A stretch of 64,000 nucleotides of DNA, from positions 4,402,001 through 4,466,000 of the forward strand of contig NZ_CP015098.1 in NCBI RefSeq assembly GCF_001611795.1, read 5' to 3'. A model generated the notes under the pieces. The model had not been told where the DNA came from. It did not search any database and was given only the letters and a program-made list of their open reading frames with translations. The translations under genes and the position numbers were made by a program. This DNA comes from Streptomyces qaidamensis (lineage in GTDB: Bacteria; Actinomycetota; Actinomycetes; Streptomycetales; Streptomycetaceae). Positions 45,805 through 57,383 of this stretch are shown here, piece by piece (position 1 is the first letter of the stretch; each line of letters opens with the position of its first letter).

Positions 45805-46794
45805 ATGGCCAAGAAGCGACCCCAGACGAAGGCCAAGCGCCCGCAGACCACGGGCGGGGCCCGCACCGCAGGTGCTGATGGAGACGTTCCGGTCGTCGGC
45901 GCCCGCGAACCCTGCCCCTGCGGCAGCGGCCGCCGCTACAAGGCCTGTCACGGCCGGGCCGCCTCCCACGCCGCGACCGAGCTGGTGCACCGCCCCTTCG
46001 AGGGCCTGCCCGGCGAGTGCGACTGGGTGGCCCTGCGCGAACTGGTCCCGGCGGCCACGGTCGAGCTGACCCTCAAGGACGGCCTGCCCGAGGGCGTCCC
46101 CGCGGTCACGCTCGCCACGGTCCTGCCGATGGCCTGGCCCGCCCTGCGCCGCGACGACGGCTCGGTCCTCATCGGCCTGCAGAACGACACCTCCTCCGGC
46201 GACATCAGCCGCGACCTCGCCGACACGCTCCAGCGCGCCCTGGAAGCCCAGCCCGGCACGCCCGTCCAGGGCCGCCGCGCCCCGGCCGACAGTCCGCGGC
46301 TGCAGGATCTGCTCGACCCCGAGGGCGCGTTCGAGCCAGAAGTGCACAGCGGCTTCGAGTTCTGGGTCCCGGACCCGGAGAACGCCACGCCCGACGTGGC
46401 CGCCTCCCTGGAGCGGGCCAACGCCGCGGCCATCCCGACCGTCAAGCTCCAGGGCGTGGACGCCGCGTACTGGTGCGAGACGCCGGAGAAGAACCACCTG
46501 CGGTGGGTCATGCCGCACGCCGAGGAGCTGCTCCTGGACGCCCTCGCGCGGCTGCACGCCGCGGGCCGCTCCAGCCTCGGCGAGGGCACCCGCCTGGTGG
46601 GCTCCTTCCGCGCTCACGGGCTCACGGTGCCGGTCTGGGACCTGCCGAGCGGGGTCACGGCCGAGGATGTGGAGAAGCCCGCGGCGGAGTTCGCCGAGCG
46701 CCTCGCCGCCGCCCTGGCGACGGACGCGCCGCTCACCGCGGAGGAGCGCCGGGCCCGCGGCGGTCTCACCAACCGGCAGGTCACGCTCAGCTGA
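45805..46794 (+). CDS. DUF5926 family protein with SEC-C zinc motif
   Basis: A 329-residue cytoplasmic protein. A basic N-terminus MAKKRPQTKAKRPQ is followed by a SEC-C motif EPCPCGSGRRYKACHG (C-x-C-x8-C-H) near residue 40, a zinc site found in SecA tails and many small actinobacterial proteins. The remaining 270 residues are a conserved alpha/beta domain of unknown function (DUF5926). It is a conserved Streptomyces gene without known role. A promoter-hairpin cassette follows. Confidence 0.85.
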   Translation: MAKKRPQTKAKRPQTTGGARTAGADGDVPVVGAREPCPCGSGRRYKACHGRAASHAATELVHRPFEGLPGECDWVALRELVPAATVELTLKDGLPEGVPAVTLATVLPMAWPALRRDDGSVLIGLQNDTSSGDISRDLADTLQRALEAQPGTPVQGRRAPADSPRLQDLLDPEGAFEPEVHSGFEFWVPDPENATPDVAASLERANAAAIPTVKLQGVDAAYWCETPEKNHLRWVMPHAEELLLDALARLHAAGRSSLGEGTRLVGSFRAHGLTVPVWDLPSGVTAEDVEKPAAEFAERLAAALATDAPLTAEERRARGGLTNRQVTLS

Positions 46795-46946
46795 CACCCG
46801 CTCCGGCGCCCGGCCGCCCGGTCCGCCGGCGGGCCGGGTCGTCGCGTCCGGGAGGACCACAACTCCCGGCGCGGACAAGCCAGTCGGTGACCGGAAAGGC
46901 GAGTTCGAATTTGCGAACCGCCGATCTCTTGTTACCGTTCCTGTAG

Positions 46947-46984
46947 CCCGGTTGCTGGTGCATCCCCCGTCGCCAGCAACCGGG
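46947..46984 (+). terminator. Strong intrinsic terminator, possibly a short RNA
   Basis: Perfect 12-bp stem CCCGGTTGCTGG (46947-46958) / CCAGCAACCGGG (46973-46984) followed by TCTTTTCG. It lies 150 bp after the DUF5926 stop. A promoter-like TTGCGA (46911-46916) and TACCGT (46933-46938) with a 16-bp spacer point to a transcript starting at the hairpin foot, so it may be a separate ~45-nt RNA. Confidence 0.75.
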
Positions 46985-47025
46985 TCTTTTCGTGTCCGCT
47001 TCCCTTCACGGAACGCAGCCGCTCT

Positions 47026-47715
47026 TCAACTTCCCTTTCCCCCGGGCGAGTTACTTCCCGAGCGCAGCAGCAGCGGGCCCCGCCCGCCCCGCTCGGCGAA
47101 CTCCGCGACAGCCGTGTACGCCGCCGGATTCCCGTGCGTCGGCTCCCGGGGCGTCTCACAGGTCCCCGGCTCGTCCTCCGCCCTCACGGCGCACGTCATC
47201 CGCACGCTCCGGTCCTCAGGACCCATCAGGCTCAGTACGGCGTCCAGCGGCTCGCCCGTCGCGTTGCGGTAGTAGGTCCGCGCCCAGGTCTCGGCACCCT
47301 GCGTCACCACACAGGTCTGGGCCTCGATGCCGTCGGGCGAGGAGAGTCCGGGGCCGCAGCGCACGGCGGTCGACAGCCCTTGGCCGAGCAGGGGGCGGCC
47401 GGGGACGGACGCCCCGGGTGCCTTGCCGACGGTGCGCGGGGAGGGACGCACGGCACCGGATTCGGACGCACGGCCATCGGCGCCCACCGACTCCACAGTG
47501 CCCTTGGAACCCGTGGCCCAGACAGAGCTCTTGGAACCCACAGAAGCCTTGGAACCCGCGGAGCCCACAGTGCCCGTGGACCCCGTGGACCCCACGGATC
47601 CCGCGGACGCCACCGCCAAGGGCAGTGCGGCCGCGCACGCCGCCACGACACCCGCGAGGGCGAACAGTCTGGTCTTTCGGGGATCCCGGGAGCGGCCCCG
47701 GGCATGACGCCGCAT
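47026..47715 (-). CDS. Secreted protein of unknown function
   Basis: A 229-residue precursor. The N-terminus MRRHARGRSRDPRKTRLFAL is twin-basic and followed by a hydrophobic stretch AGVVAACAAALPLAVASAGS. A Gly/Ser/Thr/Val-rich degenerate repeat (VGSTGSTGTVGSAGSKASVG) spans residues ~38-75. The C-terminal ~130 residues contain four Cys (AVRCGPGL, QTCVVTQG, MTCAVRAE, GTCETPRE), likely two disulfides. It is exported, but I recognise no catalytic motif. It converges with the hairpin and DUF5926 and follows the primase-like gene. Confidence 0.7.
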   Translation of the reverse strand: MRRHARGRSRDPRKTRLFALAGVVAACAAALPLAVASAGSVGSTGSTGTVGSAGSKASVGSKSSVWATGSKGTVESVGADGRASESGAVRPSPRTVGKAPGASVPGRPLLGQGLSTAVRCGPGLSSPDGIEAQTCVVTQGAETWARTYYRNATGEPLDAVLSLMGPEDRSVRMTCAVRAEDEPGTCETPREPTHGNPAAYTAVAEFAERGGRGPLLLRSGSNSPGGKGS

Positions 47716-47770
47716 GGTTCCGGAACTTAACGCGCCGGGGCGGGCGCCGGGCTCGGCGCGCCCGACAGCC

Positions 47771-48433
47771 CTACAACTCGGGCGCGCTCACACCCGTACG
47801 AGTGAGAGCTTCGACCACGGCGTCCACCACGGCCTCGACATCGGGCACCCACGGCGAGGCGGAGCCGGGCAGCGGCGCGCGCTCCCAGCTGATCTCGCCC
47901 TGGCCCGTCTCGGACGGTGGCAGGGCCAGGTAGCCGCCCTCGCTGTGGAAGCGGAGGGAACCGGGCACGAAGTCCTTGGCGTAGAGCAGTTCGCCGAGCT
48001 GCTCCATGGAGTACGGCTTGACGAGGATCGCCCAGCGGGCGGGGGAGGCGACGACCGGGCCGAGCCGCATGCCCATCTCGTCGAGCGCCTTGAGGGCGCG
48101 GGCGGCCGGGAGGGCCGGCAGCGATACCGCGCAGGGCGCGTGGCCGCCGGTGGCCAGGACGATCGGCGCCGTCGGCCGGTTGCCCCACCACCAGCGCACC
48201 ATGCGTTCGTCGGTGGTGGCCGCGAGGAGGCCGGGGTCGAAGGGGTGGGCGCCGGGCACCGTGCAGTCGGGGTCGGGGCAGCTGCAGCGGGAGTGCCCCT
48301 GCGGGTCCGCCGCCACGCCCGGGAGTACGGGCCACTGCCATTCCGTCGCGTAGGTCAGGGCCGCGCCGATCAGCTCAGGCCTGTCGCTGCGCTGGGACAG
48401 GAGCCTGCGTCGCCTTCCGAGGATCTCGCGCAT
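47771..48433 (-). CDS. Primase/polymerase-like protein (degenerate prim-pol domain)
   Basis: A 220-residue protein with the outline of the N-terminal bifunctional primase/polymerase domain. ALTYATEWQWPVLPGVAADP is the first helix and strand. CSCPDPDCTVPGAHPFDPGL is the cysteine-rich substrate loop, and VRWWWGNRPTAPIVLATGG follows. The D-x-D and S-G-x-H motifs seen in the 29576 protein are not evident (GLAVSLPAL-like text instead), so catalytic activity is doubtful. It is conserved beside DUF5926 in Streptomyces as I recall. Probably a structural or regulatory derivative. Confidence 0.65.
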   Translation of the reverse strand: MREILGRRRRLLSQRSDRPELIGAALTYATEWQWPVLPGVAADPQGHSRCSCPDPDCTVPGAHPFDPGLLAATTDERMVRWWWGNRPTAPIVLATGGHAPCAVSLPALPAARALKALDEMGMRLGPVVASPARWAILVKPYSMEQLGELLYAKDFVPGSLRFHSEGGYLALPPSETGQGEISWERAPLPGSASPWVPDVEAVVDAVVEALTRTGVSAPEL

Positions 48434-48937
48434 GAGCGCTCGTTCCTTTCCGTTGCACGCCTGGCAACACCGTGGTCCACATCACATCATGTGTCGATCG
48501 CTTCACTGTGCGTACCTGTTGGCGCATCACACCCCTGCTGAAAGCAAGGGGAACCCCTGTGGGTCGAGCTTCGGGCTGCCTCCGCGGCCGTCCCGCCCAT
48601 ACTGCGTCTACCGAAAGCACGGGCGTGGCGTAGGGGTGGCGAAGTATGGCGTTTGCCGTCGCGCGTATTTCTCTCCGCCTCCGCCACGGGAGGATGGGGC
48701 ACGGTCGTCGGTGGATAGGACGCCCGGTTCCGTCACCAGGTTCCGGGTGATTCCCAACCACCCCTGGCCTTCACCGAGTACGTACCCATCACGACCGCTG
48801 TGACGCTCCGTCGAGCAAGCCCAGTCGACCGCAATAAGCCGTCCCCTGAGGCAGTTTTAAGCCAACTTTGCATTTCCGCAAGAGGAAGGGGAGTTGTTCT
48901 CTCGGTCCTCACGGACACCAGGAATCCCGGCAGGACA
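48434..48937. other. 504-bp divergent regulatory gap
   Basis: It separates the primase-like gene (minus) from the PP2C gene (plus). Only Arg/Pro-rich shadow frames are seen. It contains short inverted repeats but no riboswitch, tRNA or recognised operator. The promoters of both genes must lie here. Confidence 0.5.
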
Positions 48938-50452
48938 ATGCTGGACATCTCCTCACGAGTGCGTGTACATGTGGAGACACTGCTAGCGACGCAGAATGAC
49001 ATGGGGGTTTGCGATGCTTTTGAGCAGTACGTACCGGTTGGAAGGCCGGACGCCATGAACGCTCCGCACCCTCCGAAAGTGGCTGGAATCGATTCAACGG
49101 TTCCGGCACCCGCACACACTGTCGCGCCCGTCGCGGCGGGTGCGTCCCCGGCCGCTCCCGCGAACCCCCCGACCCCTCCCGGCGCGGTGCTCCAGGACCG
49201 CCTCGCCGGCTGGGTCTCCGACCTCACCACCCTGCACGAACTCACCGAGCGCCTGGCCCGCACGGCCGCGCTCGACGAGGCGCTCCAAGAGCTGCTGCGG
49301 GCCGGCGCCGCTCTGGTGGGCGCCCGGCGCGGCCTCCTCGTCCTGGAACCGGGCGACGGACTCGGCCCGGACACCACCATCGGCCTCGGCCTCGCCCGCG
49401 CCGACCTCGGCCACATCGAGACGGTGCCGCGCAGCGCCCTGTCCTACGGCCGGATCCTCGACGGGCTGACCGGCGGCGAGGGAGGCATCGCCGAACCGGA
49501 CCTGTTCGCCGTGGAGGGGCTCGACCCCCGGCACCGCGAGGTCGCGGCCCGCCTCGGCTACGCCGCCAGCTACGCACTCCCCCTGACCACCGACACCGCG
49601 GGCCGCCTCGGCGTCGCCGTGTGGCTCTACGACGAGCCCGCCGAACCGGGCGAGCGGCAGCGCCATCTCGCCGGCCTCTACGCGCGGTACGCCGCCGAGC
49701 ACCTGGCCCGCCTTCTCGAACTGGAACGCACCCGCACGTCCATGGCGACGATGTCGGACGAGCTGCTGCCCGCCAGGCTGCCCCGGGTCGCCGGCGTCCA
49801 GCTCGCCGCCCGGCACCGCACCGGCCCGCGCGGAGGCGGCGACTGGTACGACGCGCTGCCGCTGCCCGACGCGGCCCTCGGCCTCGCCGTCGGTTCCGTC
49901 ACCGGGTCGGGCCCGAGCGCCGTCGCGGCGATGGGGCGGCTGCGGGCGTCGCTGCGCGCCTACGCCGTGATGGAGGGGGAGGACCCGGTCGCCGTCCTGT
50001 CGGACCTGGAGCTGCTGCTGCGCCTGACCGAACCGGCTCGCTCGGCAACGGCCCTGTTCGGCTACTGCGAACCGGCCGCGCGCAAGATCACGCTGGCCGG
50101 GGCCGGGCACAGCCCGCCGCTGCTGATCGGACAGCGCCGTACCGAGTTCGTGGAGACGTCCGTCTCCGCCCCGCTCGGCATGCTCGCCTGCTGGGAGGCG
50201 CCCAGCGTAGAGATCCTCGCCGAACCCGGAGAGACGGTTCTGCTCTACACCGACGGTCTGCTGCACCGCATGGGCGAGGCCACGGACCGCGCCTTCGCCC
50301 GGCTGCACGCGGCCGCGGCCGGAGTGCCCCGGGCCCTGCGCGGCGACCCCGGCGCGATCGCCGACCACGTCCTGCGGAGCGTGCTGCCGGACGGGCTGGA
50401 CGCCGCGGAAGGTGCGGAGGACGTCGTCCTGCTGGCGGTCCGTTTCGAGTAA
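48938..50452 (+). CDS. GAF-PP2C (SpoIIE-type) protein phosphatase
   Basis: A 504-residue protein. The ATG at 48938 (AGGAC upstream) matches the conserved N-terminus MLDISSRVRVHVETLLATQN as I recall it. After a Pro/Ala linker comes a GAF-like domain (~110-260; TLHELTERLARTAALDEALQ, RRGLLVLEPGDG). A PP2C/SpoIIE phosphatase domain (~280-500) has GGGDWYDALPLPD with metal Asp residues, ATALFGYCEPAARKITLAGA-GHSPPLL, and VLLYTDGLLHRMGE. The last GxxD-type ligand is EDVVLLAVRF. It probably dephosphorylates anti-anti-sigma factors in partner switching; the HATPase proteins at 45145 and 55739 are candidate antagonists. Confidence 0.88.
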   Translation: MLDISSRVRVHVETLLATQNDMGVCDAFEQYVPVGRPDAMNAPHPPKVAGIDSTVPAPAHTVAPVAAGASPAAPANPPTPPGAVLQDRLAGWVSDLTTLHELTERLARTAALDEALQELLRAGAALVGARRGLLVLEPGDGLGPDTTIGLGLARADLGHIETVPRSALSYGRILDGLTGGEGGIAEPDLFAVEGLDPRHREVAARLGYAASYALPLTTDTAGRLGVAVWLYDEPAEPGERQRHLAGLYARYAAEHLARLLELERTRTSMATMSDELLPARLPRVAGVQLAARHRTGPRGGGDWYDALPLPDAALGLAVGSVTGSGPSAVAAMGRLRASLRAYAVMEGEDPVAVLSDLELLLRLTEPARSATALFGYCEPAARKITLAGAGHSPPLLIGQRRTEFVETSVSAPLGMLACWEAPSVEILAEPGETVLLYTDGLLHRMGEATDRAFARLHAAAAGVPRALRGDPGAIADHVLRSVLPDGLDAAEGAEDVVLLAVRFE

Positions 50453-50534
50453 CGCTCCTCGTCATCGCCCTGAGGCCGCTTCCGCGCCGCCGTACAGTGG
50501 AGGACGGTCCAGTGCCGTATCGAGGAGGATGACC

Positions 50535-51992
50535 GTGGCCGAGGAGCTCATCCCGGAGACCCCGGACGAGAGCGAAGAGCCGATCAAGCAGCGGAAGAAC
50601 GGACTGTACCCGGGCGTGTCCGACGAGCTGGCCGAGAACATGAAGAGCGGCTGGGCCGACACCGAGCTGCGCGACCTGCAGCCCATCGCCCAGGCCGCCG
50701 AGACCGCCGCCCGCCGGGCCGCGCTCTCCGCCCGCTTCCCGGGCGAGCGTCTGGTGATCCCCGCGGGCAACCTGAAGACCCGCTCGAACGACACCGAGTA
50801 CGCCTTCCGCGCCTCCGTCGAGTACGCGTACCTCACCGGTAACCAGACCGAGGACGGCGTCCTGGTCCTGGAACCCAAGGGCGAGGGCCACGAGGCGACG
50901 ATCTACCTCCTGCCGCGCTCCGACCGGGAGAACGGCGAGTTCTGGCTGGACGGCCAGGGCGAGCTGTGGGTCGGACGCCGGCACTCCCTCACCGAGGCCG
51001 GGACGCTGTACGGCATCCCCGCCTCCGACGTGCGCGAGCTGGCCGACGCCCTGCGCGAGGCCACCGGGCCGGTGCGGGTCGTGCGCGGCTACGACGCCGG
51101 CGTCGAGGCAGCCCTGACCGACAAGGTCACCGCCGAGCGCGACGAGGAGCTGCGGGTCTTCCTCTCCGAGGCGCGCCTGGTCAAGGACGAGTTCGAGATC
51201 GGCGAGTTGCAGAAGGCGGTCGACTCGACCGTGCGCGGCTTCGAGGATGTGGTGAAGGTCCTCGACAAGGCCGAGGCGACCTCCGAGCGGTACATCGAGG
51301 GCACGTTCTTCCTCCGCGCGCGCGTGGAGGGCAACGACGTCGGCTACGGCACGATCGCCGCCGCCGGGCCACACGCCTGCACGCTGCACTGGGTGCGCAA
51401 CGACGGGGCCGTGCGCTCGGGTGAGCTGCTGCTGCTCGACGCCGGTGTGGAGACGCACACGTACTACACGGCCGACGTCACGCGCACGCTGCCGGTCAAC
51501 GGGCGGTTCGACGAGATCCAGCGCAAGATCTACGACGCCGTGTACGAGGCCCAGGAAGCCGGGATCGCGGCGGTGAAGCCGGGCGCGAAGTACCGCGACT
51601 TCCACGACGCCGCCCAGCGGGTGCTGGCCGAGAAGCTCGTCGAGTGGGGGCTCGTCGAGGGGCCGGTGGAGCGGGTGCTGGAGCTCGGGCTGCAGCGGCG
51701 CTGGACCCTGCACGGGACCGGGCACATGCTCGGCATGGACGTGCACGACTGCGCTGCCGCGCGGGTCGAGGCGTACGTCGACGGTGTCCTGGAGCCGGGG
51801 ATGTGCCTGACCGTGGAGCCCGGACTGTACTTCCAGGCCGATGACCTGACCGTGCCGGAGGAGTACCGGGGCATCGGCGTGCGGATCGAGGACGACATCC
51901 TCGTCACCGAGGACGGCAACCGGAACCTGAGCGCCGCGCTGCCTCGGCGGTCCGACGAGGTCGAGGCGTGGATGGCGTCGCTCAAGGGCTGA
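50535..51992 (+). CDS. pepP: Xaa-Pro aminopeptidase (aminopeptidase P)
   Basis: A 485-residue pita-bread metallopeptidase. The N-terminal creatinase-like domain covers ~1-220. The C-terminal catalytic domain has the five metal ligands: two Asp in LLLLDAGVETHTYYTADVTR, His in LHGTGHMLGMDVHD, Glu in LTVEPGLYFQ and Glu in GVRIEDDILVTEDG. It removes N-terminal residues preceding proline using Mn2+. I chose GTG 50535 because AGGAGG lies exactly six bases before it; the ATG at 50529 sits on top of that site. It overlaps the decayed CitG-like gene tail to tail. Confidence 0.92.
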   Translation: MAEELIPETPDESEEPIKQRKNGLYPGVSDELAENMKSGWADTELRDLQPIAQAAETAARRAALSARFPGERLVIPAGNLKTRSNDTEYAFRASVEYAYLTGNQTEDGVLVLEPKGEGHEATIYLLPRSDRENGEFWLDGQGELWVGRRHSLTEAGTLYGIPASDVRELADALREATGPVRVVRGYDAGVEAALTDKVTAERDEELRVFLSEARLVKDEFEIGELQKAVDSTVRGFEDVVKVLDKAEATSERYIEGTFFLRARVEGNDVGYGTIAAAGPHACTLHWVRNDGAVRSGELLLLDAGVETHTYYTADVTRTLPVNGRFDEIQRKIYDAVYEAQEAGIAAVKPGAKYRDFHDAAQRVLAEKLVEWGLVEGPVERVLELGLQRRWTLHGTGHMLGMDVHDCAAARVEAYVDGVLEPGMCLTVEPGLYFQADDLTVPEEYRGIGVRIEDDILVTEDGNRNLSAALPRRSDEVEAWMASLKG

Positions 51993-52339
51993 GTTCCGCC
52001 CCTGGACGTGCGTCCAGGAACAATGCCCCTGCCAGCAGGGCCCCGCTGCCCCTCGGGGTCCAGGTGCGTTCCGTGAGGCCGGTGTCCAGGGGGCGCTCCG
52101 TGCCGCCGCGCCGGCCTCCGTCGCCGTACCGCCCGCTTCCAGGACCCCGCGCGCTCCCGCCTGGACGCGGCGCAGCCCCACGGGCCCCCGCTGTGTACAG
52201 CAGTTCCGTGTCCTGGAGCGTGGACATCACCGTGAGCAGGGCGTCCAGCCTGGCCTGGGGTTCGGTGGCGACCTGGCTGCGGACCGTGGTGAGGGCGGTC
52301 AGGGCGCGGCGGTCCGGGTGGGCGGCCCGCTGCTTGGCC
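51982..52339 (-). pseudogene. CitG/MdcB-like triphosphoribosyl-dephospho-CoA synthase, C-terminal relic with frameshifts
   Basis: Read on the minus strand across frames, the text is RALTALTTVRSQVATEPQAR, LDALLTVMSTLQDTELLYTA, then (shifted) VGLRRVQAGARGVLEAGGTA-TEAG, then (shifted back) LDTGLTERTWTPRGSGALLA-GALFLD and a TGA at 51982-51984. The order matches the C-terminus of CitG/MdcB family proteins (LDALL-x-x-M...DT-x-L, VQ-x-GA, GGSGDLLA-x-LFLD). One shift lies in a run of five G near 52186 and one near 52090. The N-terminal two thirds are missing. It overlaps the pepP stop by 11 bp. Confidence 0.6.
52001..52018 (+). terminator. Hairpin after pepP
   Basis: CCTGGACG-TG-CGTCCAGG, a perfect 18-bp palindrome 9 bp past the pepP stop. 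Because it also lies in the CitG-like relic, it may be part of that coding sequence rather than a selected terminator. Confidence 0.45.
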
Positions 52340-52609
52340 GATCGCGCCCGGGTCGCCGATCAGGGCGTCGACGGCGGCCCGGGGCAGCGCCTCGTCCTCG
52401 GGGTCGTTGCCGTGCTGTGTTCCCGTCATGGCATCCGGAACGTAGGGGCACGACCCCTCAGGGGCATGAGGCCCGGCTGTGAGTCCCCCGTGAAGGAGCC
52501 CGGCGGGCACGTCCGACCGGTCGGTCAAGAAACAGCAGGTCAGCGGTAGTTGACGTATGAGATCATGGCCGACCTTGCCGGGCCGAATCGGGGAACGGGC
52601 GCGATCACC

Positions 52610-55603
<2,994 letters not shown>

Positions 55604-55614
55604 GGACGCCCACC

Positions 55615-55726
55615 CGGTCACGGGCGGTGATCCACACGGCCGGTCACGGGCGGTGTCTCACGCAGCCGGTCACGGGCAGTGCCTCACGCAGCCGGTGACA
55701 GGCGGTGTTTCACGTGAAACACCGCC
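55615..55726. repeat. Four 26-bp tandem repeats ending in parS
   Basis: Units start at 55615, 55641, 55667 and 55693 with consensus CGGTCACGGGCGGTG then [T/C]-[T/C]-TCACGCAGC. In the fourth unit the second half has become GTTTCACGTGAAAC, embedded in a perfect 26-bp palindrome (55701-55726). Units 2 and 3 carry the half-site-like TCTCACG or CCTCACG. Confidence 0.8.
55707..55720. promoter_or_regulatory. parS, ParB-binding centromere site
   Basis: GTTTCACGTGAAAC is identical to the Streptomyces parS consensus. ParB loads here to build the segregation complex. Sites cluster around oriC, which fits the gene context. The extended palindrome (GGCGGT...ACCGCC arms) could also act as a terminator for the convergent glyQS and RsbW-like genes. 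Confidence 0.88.
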
Positions 55727-55738
55727 CCGCCGGGAAGG

Positions 55739-56203
55739 TCAGACCGCCATCAGCGGTGCGTCGGAACGCCACTTCAGGACCTTGTCGAAGCTCACCACGG
55801 CTCCGCCCCGGCCCGGCTTGTTGCCGATGTGGACGTGATCGGCGAGCTCCTCGATGAGACCCAGCCCCCTGCCGTTCTCCGCGTCGGAGTGCGCAGGGCG
55901 GATCTGCGGACGGGACCGCCCGGCGGATGCCGCGGGGAACCCCGGACCCGCGTCGGCGACCTCGATCCGGCACTTCTCGCCGTCGAGGTACGCGGTGACC
56001 CGGTACGCCTCCGAACCGGGGCCACGCCCCGTGTCCCCGCCGTGCTCCACGGCGTTCGCGCACGCCTCGCTGAGGGCGACGGAGAGGTCGTAGGAGATGT
56101 CGGGGTCGACGCCCGCGGTCTCCATCGTGCCGATCAGCAGGCGGCGGGCGAGCGGCACGCTCGCAGCTTCGCGCCGCAGATGGAGTGACCACCAGATGCT
56201 CAT
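55739..56203 (-). CDS. ATP-binding protein, RsbW-like anti-sigma HATPase
   Basis: A 154-residue GHKL protein. The N-box is in VALSEACANAVEHGGD, G1 in IEVADAGPGFPAAS and G2 in DAENGRGLGLIEELADHVHI. This is the size and layout of anti-sigma factor kinases of the RsbW/SpoIIAB class, very abundant in Streptomyces. No sigma or STAS gene is adjacent. It is divergent from the membrane-protein gene across 244 bp. Confidence 0.85.
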   Translation of the reverse strand: MSIWWSLHLRREAASVPLARRLLIGTMETAGVDPDISYDLSVALSEACANAVEHGGDTGRGPGSEAYRVTAYLDGEKCRIEVADAGPGFPAASAGRSRPQIRPAHSDAENGRGLGLIEELADHVHIGNKPGRGGAVVSFDKVLKWRSDAPLMAV

Positions 56204-56447
56204 GCTCCAGCCTCCTGGCTGCGGCTCGACATACCGTTACGTATTGCCCTCAGTGGCCGTGTGTAAGCGTGAAGTTGACGTGACGCCGCCCATACGGCGG
56301 ATGCGCGCTGGTCCTGATCGGTGTATGTGGGGGCAGACATCGGCGCATCTGGGGGCGTGCAGGGCCAGAGCATGACGTTCCGGTCGTAGGGCATCTTGTG
56401 GACCTGCCGCACGGGGCCTGCGGGGCCAGTGCGATGATGAGCCCGCC

Positions 56448-57266
56448 ATGACTGCCCCCCACGCGCGCGCGGCGCGCTCCGGACACACGTTCCGGATCCT
56501 GCGGGCCGCGGTGTTCGCCGCGGTCTGCGTCGTGCTGGCCGGGGCAGGTCACGCGCTCGCCTCCTGCGACGGCATTCCGCTGTGGACGCTGGGCGCCGGA
56601 TTCCTCGGGGTGGTCGCGGTGGCGGCTCCGCTCGCCGGGCGCGTGCGCTCGCTGGCGGGGATCACCGTGATGCTCGCGGTCGGTCAGACGGTGCTGCACA
56701 CGCTGTTCGGCCTCGGCCAGCACGGTACGACCGCCGTCACGCCCTCGGTGCCGGCGGGCGGAAGCGACGCCGCGCTGGTCCAGCAGGCCGCGCGGTTCGT
56801 GTGCGGCACGACGGCGGCGGCGATCAGCCCGGCGCAGGCCCACAGGATCCTCACGGAAGCCCGGATCCAGCCGTCTCCGGGGGCGCACACGCATCTGCCC
56901 GCGGACACCCTGTCCGAGTCGGCCTCACTGTGGCCGTCCCTGCCGATGCTGCTCGGTCACGTGCTCGCGGCGCTCGCCGCCGGCTGGCTGCTGCGCCACG
57001 GCGATCTGGCCCTGCTGCGGCTCACCGAACTGTCGGCGCAGGGAGTCGCCGAGGGGGCGCTCATGCGCTCCCTGCGGGCTGCCCTCGCGCTGGTCCGCGC
57101 CCTGCGCGCCGGGCTCCCGGGAGCCCCGGAGGCCCGCCCGCACCCGGCGCGCGCCGCGCGGCCCGCGCCCTCGATGTCTCGCACCCTGGCACTCCAGCAC
57201 TCGGTGATCCGGCGCGGCCCGCCGGCCGCCACGGCTTCCGCAGCCGCATTCGCCCTCGCCGCCTGA
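56448..57266 (+). CDS. Membrane protein heading the copper cluster
   Basis: A 272-residue polytopic protein with about four to five membrane helices (FRILRAAVFAAVCVVLAGAG, LWTLGAGFLGVVAVAAPLAG, LAGITVMLAVGQTVLHTLFG and SLPMLLGHVLAALAAGWLLR). Some helices contain His, Met or Cys (GHALASCDG, FGLGQHG, LLGHVL), which could bind metal. The C-terminal 70 residues are basic and cytoplasmic. I know no family name. Its place 117 bp before the YcnI gene suggests a role in copper handling. Confidence 0.7.
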   Translation: MTAPHARAARSGHTFRILRAAVFAAVCVVLAGAGHALASCDGIPLWTLGAGFLGVVAVAAPLAGRVRSLAGITVMLAVGQTVLHTLFGLGQHGTTAVTPSVPAGGSDAALVQQAARFVCGTTAAAISPAQAHRILTEARIQPSPGAHTHLPADTLSESASLWPSLPMLLGHVLAALAAGWLLRHGDLALLRLTELSAQGVAEGALMRSLRAALALVRALRAGLPGAPEARPHPARAARPAPSMSRTLALQHSVIRRGPPAATASAAAFALAA

Positions 57267-57383
57267 CGCGACGCGACCACCACCACTCCGCTCCTGCGGA
57301 GGAGGGGCCGCCGTCGTGCGGCACGCGCGTGCGCGCACCCCTCCTTCCACACCCACACCGAATCACAGCGGAGTGCTCCTTCC

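Noticed and set aside
48434..48937. A riboswitch in the long gap before the PP2C gene
   Set aside because: No known aptamer pattern (including ydaO-type) could be matched by eye; the stretch is left as an unassigned promoter region.
52430..52609. A T-box riboswitch before the glycyl-tRNA synthetase
   Set aside because: I see no T-box consensus sequence, antiterminator/terminator pair or specifier loop; only a 12-bp palindrome is present.
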